Assembly: GCA_012845835.1 (NCBI GenBank)
Contig: JABAKD010000004.1
Coordinates: forward strand, 12,463,022 to 12,527,021
Direction of reading: 5' to 3'
DNA length: 64,000 nucleotides
DNA from: Undaria pinnatifida
Taxonomy: Eukaryota > Sar > Phaeophyceae > Laminariales > Alariaceae
Shown here: positions 56,611 to 64,000 of the stretch, piece by piece
How positions within the stretch are numbered: position 1 is the first letter of the stretch
Layout of the letters: each line of letters begins with the position of its first letter
Notes under the pieces: model-generated
The model's input: the letters and a program-made list of their open reading frames with translations, nothing else
What the model was told of the DNA's origin: nothing
The model's database searches: none
Translations under genes and position numbers: made by a program

Positions 56611-56670
56611 CCGCGCGACTGCACAAAAAGTCCCAAACGTGACTCAATCACTGTAGCCGCATGTACTCAC

Positions 56671-56742
56671 AATATCGTCAGAGAATATAGTCCCGTGAAG
56701 GCGTCCACGGGTAGGCTTACCAGCGAGTTTTCATCCAGTTCC
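56671..56742 (-). CDS. LRR exon 5 of 6, 72 nt
   Basis: Minus-strand exon between acceptor ...CGACCAG and donor GTGAGTACA. Translation (L)ELDENSLVSLPVDAFTGLYSLTI(L) fits the 24-residue LRR consensus very well, with Asn in the N-x-L position and Phe where the consensus has it. It is the most divergent from the other five in DNA sequence (for example TTCACGGGACTATAT), so it is not a recent duplicate. It keeps phase 2 on both sides. Confidence 0.8.
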
Positions 56743-57347
56743 CTGGTCGTACACACAGGGTTTGTACGGCGTGGACGCTTTTGTTAAGACGGTTCATGGA
56801 CGCGTCGGGATGATACATGATGAAACATGTGAGATGGATTCTCTTCGCGGGGTTGTTCAATGTATATATTTAACTGTTTTTTCTGCGAAGGGCCCGTCCA
56901 AATAACGCCCCTTCAAGCACAACAAACACGAATGAAGCTCGGACTGCCGCGTAGAGTAAGCGTTTGACTACGAGGGATTACCCAGGTGTTGCGTAGGTGT
57001 GTGTGGGATTATCATTAGCAGGAGTGCCATCCCACGATAGGCGTTACAGGTGCTTACGATTTGATCGGTCAAGATCGGTTAAGCTCCTCAAGTGAGTAAA
57101 TACCAACAAAATTAAACACGGTTTAACCACTACACTTAGTTCCTATACAAATTGGCTTTAGGACTAACCTGGATGGAACGCGTTGCTTGGATTGCGTGAA
57201 CGAGTGCCTTCGAAATGACTTTTCGGGTGATTATGGACGACAGATGTTGTGTGATGATGTATGATGATGTATGGTGTTGATGATGTTGACCTCCTCATGC
57301 TAGGAGCGCAAAGAAATTCCGCTGCACCCCTTCCGCGGGATGAGTCG

Positions 57348-57391
57348 TTAACCCTAACTTAACCCAAACTTAACCCTAACTTAACCCAAAC
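57348..57391. repeat. Degenerate telomere-like 22-bp repeat
   Basis: TTAACCCTAACTTAACCCAAAC occurs about twice in tandem. It is built from CCCTAA-like words (the complement of TTAGGG) with inserted TAACTT. No orientation or function can be assigned. Confidence 0.85.
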
Positions 57392-57865
57392 TCAATTCAG
57401 AACTTCGTATGCTGGGCATATACGTGTGCATTTAGGTGGACGAGAGCGTGAACTGGTTCGCTTGCGTATAGCGTTTACTACACTTCTACGTCAAATGCAA
57501 GTCGTTGGCAGTGGATACGGCGGAAAACTCTGTACCCAACTCAGCCGCGAGCGACAATCACCGTCGGGTAACGCTGCACACCACACCTCCACACATCCAT
57601 CCCTTGATCGACCGATGATCGCTAATAAAGCTCGCTTGATTGCAGGTAAATTTCTGCACACAAGTGCCATCTCAGACGACACAACCTGAGGATCGCATGA
57701 AAGGTGTTGATCGCTCGGAGCAACAATCCAGCGACGCGTTTTCCAACACGCTCTGTTTCAGAGGGCAATTTTCTCTGGTTCAACCTCAGCCTTTCCGGAC
57801 GCGATCGATGGTTCGGCCGCGCTCGACACAATGTTACAATAGTTGTTCGACCTGGATGCAGCCTG

Positions 57866-58456
57866 AGGACTATGGACTAAGGACTAAAGACTGAAGACTA
57901 AGGACTAAGGACTGAAGACTAAGGACTAAGGACTGAAGACTAAGGACTAAGGACTGAGGACTAAGGACTAAGGACTGAAGACTAAGGACTAAAGACTGAA
58001 GACTAAGGACTAAGGACTGAAGACTAAGGACTAAAGACTGAAGACTAAGGACTAAGGACTGAAGACTAAAGACTGAAGACTGAAGACTAAGGACTAAGGA
58101 CTGAAGACTCAGGACTAAGGACTGAAGACTAAGGACTAAGGACTGAAGACTAAGGACTAAAGACTGAAGACTAAGGACTAAGGACTGAAGACTAAGGACT
58201 AAAGACTGAAGACTAAGGACTAAGGACTGAAGACTAAGGACTAAAGACTGAAGACTAAGGACTAAGGACTGAAGACTAAAGACTGAAGACTAAGGACTAA
58301 GGACTAAGGACTAAGGACTAAGGACTGAAGACTAAGGACTAAGGACTGAAGACTAAGGACTGAAGACTAAGGACTAAGGACTAAGGACTGAAGACTAAGG
58401 ACTAAGGACTAAGGACTAAAGACTGAAGACTAAGGACTAAGGACTAAGGACTAAGG
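57866..58456. repeat. GACTAAG heptamer array, ~590 bp
   Basis: About 84 tandem heptamers of the types GGACTAA, GGACTGA, AGACTAA and AGACTGA. Order is locally regular (GAAGACTAAGGACTAAGGACT repeats every 21 bp), indicating higher-order amplification. It lies in an LRR intron. Confidence 0.97.
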
Positions 58457-58544
58457 CACACGCGTGCTACGGTAGAGGTGCATCAACCATTGTTGTTTTT
58501 CTGAGGTTCCTCAATTTGGAAGCTCAAAACCTCTCCCAGAAACT

Positions 58545-58740
58545 GAGTTGGTAAAAAAATTAAATGATACCGGACGAAAATTCCTATGACCTAGGTATAC
58601 AACAAAATTATGAAGAAAACAATGTCGTATTTCCCGGCGATTTTGGGCCAATGAATGAGCGCCACCCTTCAGAAACCATTTCATGTCAGACCAAAAGTGC
58701 CGCCTCTATCCTATCATAGGTCTTCCGTCCTTAGGCTACA
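58545..58740. repeat. Intron block shared with 56030-56235
   Basis: Second copy of the block, ending about 45 bp from exon 58787-58858. See the entry at 56030 for the shared landmarks. Confidence 0.5.
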
Positions 58741-58786
58741 ACCGAAGAGATTGATTGCCACAGTAAACGCTAAAACATATACTCAC

Positions 58787-58858
58787 AGTTCGACTAGCGA
58801 GCCCATAGCAGCAAAGATGTTCGGTGGAATGGTCGTCAGCTGGTTTGTGTGGACCTCC
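58787..58858 (-). CDS. LRR exon 4 of 6, 72 nt
   Basis: Minus-strand exon between acceptor ...CATTGGATCAG and donor GTGAGTATA. It reads (L)EVHTNQLTTIPPNIFAAMGS then LVE(L). A reading frame stays open upstream through the acceptor (minus 58965-58783), so frame alone does not define the exon. The start is set by the AG, by the phase and by the exact 72-nt length shared with three other exons. Its GAACT|GTGAGTAT donor is nearly identical to that of exon 61810. Confidence 0.85.
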
Positions 58859-60951
58859 CTGATCCAATGCACCAAGGTCAAAAGCGATGGCGGGAACGTA
58901 GAGGACATCAAATGACCGGAGTCGGAAGGGAGGCTGGGGGTACCGCCACATGGTATCAGATACAATATGAAATATTGGGGTGGAGAAGGGCGGGGGGTTG
59001 TTTGAGGCTGACCGCCAGACCAAACTTCGCTCGCTTGGCACCTGCGCTACTATCTATGGGAGACATCGACCTACGTCTTTCGCGGGGCCACGATACCCGT
59101 AGCTCGTGTCACTTAAGTGTCACGCCCGGCCCGCATTTTTGAGCTTCGACGAGAAGTTCTCAATCTCATAGCTGAGGTGTACGGGCATCAGTGTGCATGA
59201 TTCATGTTTTTAAAGTGAAGTTTAAACGCAAGGGAATCGTTGCTTCTTGGCTTTGTTGACATAACATTAGCATCGTGCAGGGTTCGAACAGCAGATCTTA
59301 CTTCCCGGTGCATCGGGCAACGTAAAAATGCCATGCTGCACGACGGAGTGGTCGTGTAGGCCACAAAATATGGTGAGACCGACCGCTTCCACTCGGCGTG
59401 AACATGCTAGGGCGTACATGTATCTGGGGGAACGAGGACGTATACCGTACCACGCGTGTATTCCCCAGCTCCACGCTCGTTGCACACGAGGAACAGTGGG
59501 CACGACGAACACCGTGAATGTGTTAGTATTACTATTACTGTAGACGAAGGCTATGAGACTGGGGTGTATCTGCATTTGTTGAGGCTGATCGCTTGAGGGG
59601 CTCCACGTTTGATCCCGAACAAGACGTCTGGAAAGCATCGAAAAGCTTGCCGATGGAATCCCCCATGGCCCAGGAATACACAAAATAATGCTGGGTGCTC
59701 GAAATGTATCGGGCAGGCCTGGCAGTGTCGTAGGCATGCCACTCATAATCCGTTTGGCCCAAATATGCTACCTTTATCGTAGCACGTGTCACCCAACACG
59801 CAAAAAATCACAACGAGCAAAGATTAACACCTACCTGTGATACTGAATACAACAAATCCGCAAACTCTTTAAACTGAAAATCACTAGCATTGCCCTCTCT
59901 TGGTTCCAGTGAAGTTCCGGTATGTACACCAGTATACTGTATTACACCAGTATACTGTATTACAGTAGTAGTACCAGTACCATCTAAGATGGATTTTTTG
60001 TGGGGTGTCAGTATGGCCACGGTGTTCTCCACGCTCGTTTTTCGAAGTACATTACAACCCGGTTACCCTCAACCGCTCCAAGACGACGGCATGATTCGAC
60101 TGACCACCCTCGATATGCGTAGTCCTAGTATTAGTACGATAAAGGGGTACACTCTTCGGCCAACCCTTTACGGCGTTATCATCAGCGGGGCTCCCCAAAT
60201 ACGGTAAATACTACCAGGCACATACCCTAATACAGGTAAAATAGTTTATCGAAGTTATGTCCAGCGATACCATGGCTACTGTACCCGTTTTTCACTTCTG
60301 CGTTTGAGCAACTCCCCCAAGTAACTCTTTACTCAACGAAAACATGACTTGTGTCAATTTGTGTGGCGTAGGTGTAACTAACCATTCCATGACGGTTTAA
60401 TATTACGAACAAAAAAAATCCCCCCTCCAACAAGCTAATAGCTAGTAGCTAAAAAGCCAGTAGCTAGGGTTAGAGCTAACAGCACCGCTCAGGACACAGA
60501 AGGGGGGGGTCACTCGGGCGAGTGACCCCAAGACGCTGCAAGAAGAGGTCCGGCAGATGATTCCTCTGCCGTAGGCACGGTTTCAACGTTATTACTATTA
60601 CTATTACTACGACTATTACTGGTACTGCTATTGCTACTGCTACTGGGATGTACCTAAGACATGAGATTGCTATTTTGTCACGTTAATCTTTCTTTTTGCT
60701 CGAGGCCAGTATTTGTATTTGGACATCTGATGATGCGATTGGGCGATGAGGCAAGTTGAGGCCTTTATCTTCTCGCTTCAGGAACCTAGGACAATCGAGC
60801 GCACTTCTACAATTCTATCGCAGTACTATCAAATTAGCAGTATGTCTTGCTCGACATATTGTTTGATGGTTGCCGTCTCAAGATATTATACAGCCGACTG
60901 CAACCGACGAGCGTTTGAAATATGTACAGCGACACATTTGGGAACACTCAC
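58859..60951 (-). other. Intron between LRR exons
   Basis: It contains a small MITE-like fragment (59138-59186, CTCATAGCTGAGGTGTAC end), a triplet tract (60590-60640) and the 22-base palindrome at 60508-60529. On the minus strand it has a short open segment with FQFKEFADLLYSVSQ followed by GTAGGT (59880-59836). That last piece is distantly similar to FQLKQLEHILCFP at 63845-63810. No additional LRR was found. Confidence 0.5.
60508..60529. other. Inverted repeat GGGTCACTCG-GG-CGAGTGACCC
   Basis: Ten-base perfect arms with a two-base spacer. Strongest member of the palindrome family (see 55584, 56591). Confidence 0.85.
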
Positions 60952-61023
60952 AGTTCTTGCACCGACCCTAAATCAACAAATATGTTGTCTGGAAGAGTCT
61001 CGAGCAGGTTGCCGTTTATCTCC
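60952..61023 (-). CDS. LRR exon 3 of 6, 72 nt
   Basis: Minus-strand exon between acceptor ...ACGAACTAG and donor GTGAGTGTT. It reads (L)EINGNLLETLPDNIFVDLGS then VQE(L). DNA identity with exon 61810-61881 is high (GGAGATnAACGnCAACCTGCT shared), and differences concentrate in the second half, that is in the variable, solvent-exposed part of the repeat. This pair looks like a tandem duplicate about 0.86 kb apart. Confidence 0.85.
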
Positions 61024-61809
61024 CTAGTTCGTTTTGAGAACAACGGCAACGCGGTGACAAGAAGCGCAAGTCATGTGATCGGATGGGTTAGAGATACCAG
61101 GGCGAATTTACAGCATAGACAATCCCATCATCATGGTCAAGCTTCTTCTCTGTGGAACAACCGTTAGCTCCGTTCAGGTTCGATTCAACAGATCTACCCT
61201 CTCGCCGCGACGAGCACGAACGAGGCATACCCTTTCGCGTACGAGACTGGGGTATAGCGTCCGAGCAGGGCCCATTCGATGTTGCCGCTGATCGCTGCTA
61301 CGGCGCCTTCATAGACTCGAGCCCATCTACGTACGTAAGAGCGTACAACGTGTAAGGTTTTTATGCCAAATCTCCCGGTTTGCTGCGCGTAGTCTAGACT
61401 ATAGTTCGAGTATACGGTGGGCAGTGAATACAGCTTGAAGTGGATACCGTAGAGACGGCCACAACCGGTAGTACATGACAGACGTACGACTACTACAGTC
61501 TACACGTAGACGGATCCATTCGATAACACTGCTTATTGGTTCCTGACATGTTGTGAATACACCAGCTACAACTGAAGCACAGAACCGAAAGATGGACGTG
61601 AAGGGTGTCGGCCGCTCGGCGGATGAACACTACGGCAGCGACGGTTTTTCCCCTGCCAACATTCCACCTATAGCTATCATCGCAGATCAACGTCACCAAC
61701 CCCAGGGAGGACGAATTGATTCGGGCAACCTAACACCTTATTGACAACATGCTATGGGTCACGGCCGGCTGCAGCATCACAATACACAAGTAAACGTTTG
61801 GATACTCAC
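61024..61809 (-). other. Intron between LRR exons
   Basis: About 0.8 kb, no repeats of note. It contains the segment 61580-61640 that resembles 57690-57740. No coding evidence. Confidence 0.5.
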
Positions 61810-61881
61810 AGTTCTGTCAACGACGTCATATCAGCAAACACGTTCCCTGGAAGGGTCTCCAGCAGGTTGTCGTTAATCTCC
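61810..61881 (-). CDS. LRR exon 2 of 6, 72 nt
   Basis: Minus-strand exon between acceptor ...CTGAATCAG and donor GTGAGTATC. It reads (L)EINDNLLETLPGNVFADMTS then LTE(L). All LRR consensus positions (L, N, L, L-P, F, L) are present and there is no stop. First base completes and last two bases begin a Leu codon, so it can be joined in frame to any of the other LRR exons. Confidence 0.88.
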
Positions 61882-62938
61882 CTGATTCAGTATGTCAGTA
61901 AAAACGACAGCAGGCAACGGAAATGGCGTGACTCGTTCGAAAGATGAGGTTAAGCCCGCGTGATAATGATATATCATATGAAGCTAGCAGGGGGATTCTC
62001 CGTCGTGAGCTTGTCGGGAAATCTTTTTTCGTTGCCTTATCCCGTTTCTAGAGCTTTATATGCTGGTGCATAGTTGTATCTCGGGGTAGGGGGGGGCGCG
62101 CCATGCCGCGGTTGATTGCCTCACCCAAGCATTCCCTACCCGTCGCGAACAGTGGACACGCAAGCTATCCTCGAGCGACGATCACCACCTGCAATGTTGT
62201 ACACTGCGCATGCTCACATCTATCCGACCGGAGATCACACGGCCCCCTTGGTTCTAGTTCTCTACCGACATCTTCGTCACATCTACAATAATGTTAACTT
62301 AGGCTTGGCCATGGAAGGCGTTCGCTGCTCAAATTATCGATATGGCGACGACTGTAATTGGCGTTCGGGCTTGAAATACAAACGTGAACCGCCTGGCCCG
62401 AGGGACCCCACAGACGACAGAGAAGTCCAACCTCGCTCGACCTCTTGCTTCCTGGAACAAAAGTCTCGCTGTAGGCATGTCTGACGGCAAGAACCTATAG
62501 CTACAGTAGGGCGGCTACATGACTACGGTAGACGAGGAGTACCTTCCTCGAGGGTAGACCGCTTGCTCACACAAGTGGCGTGATAGACCACTTGCTGACA
62601 CAAGCGGCGTGGTAGACCACTTGCTGACACAAGTGGCGTGGTAGACCACTTGCCGACACAAGTGGCGTGTACATCGCTCGAATGAACATCAGATTCAAAA
62701 ATTTAATACACAACGATTGGCTCAACGTTACAAAATTTACATATAGTGGCGATGCATATCGCGAACCGGAAAACCGGCATGTAGAGGGGGCGTAGCCACT
62801 CGCGCGATAGGTTTATTTTTCGGCAGGTGAAAAAACAAACTCCCTGAAAAGCAAGCTCATTGCCGTGGCGCTGGTCCCCATCGAAATTCGATTTATATAC
62901 ATTCCGAGTGTAGTAGGCCATCCTCTTGGAACACTCAC
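61882..62938 (-). other. Intron between LRR exons
   Basis: Contains the 29-bp hairpin repeats (62555-62670), a decayed copy of the CACTCGCGCGAG palindrome near 62797 and a segment similar to 57560-57600 (GAGCGACGATCACC at 62173). No coding evidence. Confidence 0.5.
62555..62670. repeat. 29-bp hairpin-forming tandem repeat, 4 copies
   Basis: Units start at 62555, 62584, 62613 and 62642 (TAGACCACTTGCTGACACAA then GTGGCGTGG). Each contains arms CCACTTG and CAAGTGG around a CTGACA loop. Variation falls in single bases (CC-G-CTTG in unit 1, AAGCGG in unit 2, CCGACA in unit 4). It is not a CRISPR array: there are no spacers. Confidence 0.95.
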
Positions 62939-63013
62939 AAACTGTCGATAGTCCCTGCCATAGCTGAGAAGAGGGTTTCTGGAAGGGTCGCCAACAGGTT
63001 GTCGCTAAGGCGC
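62939..63013 (-). CDS. LRR exon 1 of 6, 75 nt
   Basis: Minus-strand exon between acceptor ...CACTAACCAG and donor GTGAGTGTT. It reads (L)RLSDNLLATLPETLFSAMAG then TIDS(L). At 75 nt it has one codon more than the standard. The C-terminal part (MAGTIDSL) is less canonical than in the others. It is the most 5' LRR exon in the window; upstream exons would lie beyond 64000 or remain unrecognised in 63014-64000. Confidence 0.8.
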
Positions 63014-64000
63014 CTGGTTAGTGACGACGGGATACGCGTTGGCACGACGATGCATCGTGTGCCAAGGGAACGTTTGTGTCCAATTTACGGGGGGCGGCCG
63101 ATGATTTATCAAGCAAGTGGGTCAGCTGCACGTCGGTGTCAAGGTCGTATTCATGCCGAAAACAGTTTCGGCCTTTTGCATAGTGGCGATCAGGAGTCCC
63201 GCCTAAACTCCTAAAGCTGGGGAGCTGCGTGTACATACGGACCAAGGCAAGAACAGTAATCAAATGCGGAGATAGCAACATGTTCACCTGCATTCCTACC
63301 CAGGACGTTGCTCTGACGTCTGTATTCCTACCAAGGGCATGGGTGCTTGCTGAGACCTCAGAGCAACGCCTGCAACGCAGAGCATGCCAGGGTCCATTTC
63401 CGCTAAATCCCATCATTGGAAACAGCAGCAGCATACGCAAGGCTATCCCAGCATTGACTAACTATTCACCGAGTTCCTTGGATTGCTGTACCTTTTCAAC
63501 GGTCGCCGAGGTGGCCTATAGCCATCCATGACGTAGCTTTCACTAATATTTTATGTAAACGGAGCTCTCAAAAGTCCAGGCGTACATTGTGGTAGGTTGT
63601 GTATCGCCCAGCTTGGATCTAGACCCTAACCTCTGCGTGTGTCCGGACGCCTACTGAACTAAAGCACTAGGTGTGAATCGTTTCGGTCTGGCGAGCTCTC
63701 CACTTGAGGACGCAACACTTATTTGACTCTCAGAAACATTAAAACAAAAGACTTGTTGTAAACGCTCCGGTAAAGGCCTATAATACGTATGCATATATCC
63801 ATCGAACATGATTGGAAAGCACAATATATGCTCCAACTGTTTAAGCTGAAAACCGCCAGCAGCCTGTGCGTGCGAGATACACAACGGCATGCACAAGCTC
63901 CGCATTTTGATGCTAGCTATTCGTGCAACTAGTAGTAGATAGTGTGCACCTTTAAGAACTTTTTGCGTTCGTTCATTTGATCCATATTACTCTCCTCCTC
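63014..64000 (-). other. Sequence upstream of the first visible LRR exon
   Basis: A minus-strand frame 63905-63651 includes GGFQLKQLEHILCFPIMFDG, distantly similar to the open segment at 59880-59836. No further LRR or splice-site pair was recognised. Confidence 0.3.

Larger units (their letters stand above)
54192..56670 (-). other. Intron between LRR exons, with repeats
   Basis: It contains a TTATTAGGG 9-mer repeat (54634-54682), palindromes at 55584-55597 and 56591-56610, and a frame 55764-55552 (minus; includes NADFKHITMTWRKKTSHNGC) that looks protein-like but is unrecognised. It also holds a ~200-bp block (56030-56235) that recurs next to exon 58787-58858. No extra LRR exon was found. Confidence 0.5.
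56743..58786 (-). other. Intron between LRR exons, with heptamer array
   Basis: It holds a telomere-like TTAACCC/AAACTTAACCC repeat (57348-57391), the GACTAAG heptamer array (57866-58456) and the second copy of the shared block (58545-58740). Positions 57534-57720 resemble segments of 61580-61640 and 62130-62190 (GAGCGACAATCACC; a GAAAGGTGTTGATCGCTCGG-like segment), which suggests duplicated introns. Confidence 0.5.

Noticed and set aside
62555-62670. CRISPR-like array
   Set aside because: The units are contiguous without spacers, and the context is eukaryotic.

Overview
This window looks like repeat-rich accessory DNA of a eukaryotic nuclear genome. The most likely source is a brown alga (Phaeophyceae) or another stramenopile alga. 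Four things point there: remnants of Ty3/gypsy, Ty1/copia and LINE elements plus an IS630/Tc1-like transposase, resembling families I associate with brown algal genomes; TTAGGG-type interstitial telomere repeats; a Root_cap-like exon; and an array of single leucine-rich-repeat (LRR) exons with short GT-AG splice sites, the architecture described for Ectocarpus LRR-ROCO receptors. No operons, ribosomal RNA or convincing tRNA genes were seen, and I see no complete gene.

Layout. 0-4.5 kb: a decayed Ty3/gypsy element (gag, protease/spacer, reverse transcriptase with a broken catalytic motif). 5.1-8.1 kb: a decayed copia element (gag tail, protease, integrase). 8.3-10.3 kb: short dispersed repeats (MITE-like). 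11.1-14.1 kb: AT-rich repeats and 3.3 near-identical copies of a 652-bp C-rich unit. 14.1-15.4 kb: a decayed tyrosine recombinase on the minus strand. 15.4-19.5 kb: very C-rich tandem repeats. 21.3-30.7 kb: a minus-strand copia pol split by an 8.0-kb DNA transposon (21461-29467). That transposon has 20-bp terminal inverted repeats, a TA target duplication and a transposase pseudogene, and it carries a 1.8-kb minisatellite with an embedded telomere tract. 31.7-32.5 kb: an intact internal exon of a Root_cap-like secreted-type protein (minus). 33.9-35.7 kb: a LINE reverse transcriptase (minus). 36.8-39.7 kb: a short copia-like element with a frameshifted gag. 40-53 kb: satellites, G-run repeats and non-coding sequence with no recognised gene. 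54.1-63.0 kb: six open LRR exons on the minus strand, five with lengths of 72-75 nt and one of 81 nt, all bounded by AG acceptors and GTGAGT donors and all phase 2. Their introns carry palindromes, telomere-like repeats, a heptamer array and related duplicated segments.

The two parts with the best claim to current function are the LRR exon array and the Root_cap-like exon. Almost everything else is mobile-element debris in nested layers. The nesting can be read exactly at one point: removing the 8.0-kb transposon and one TA restores the copia reading frame across the junction.
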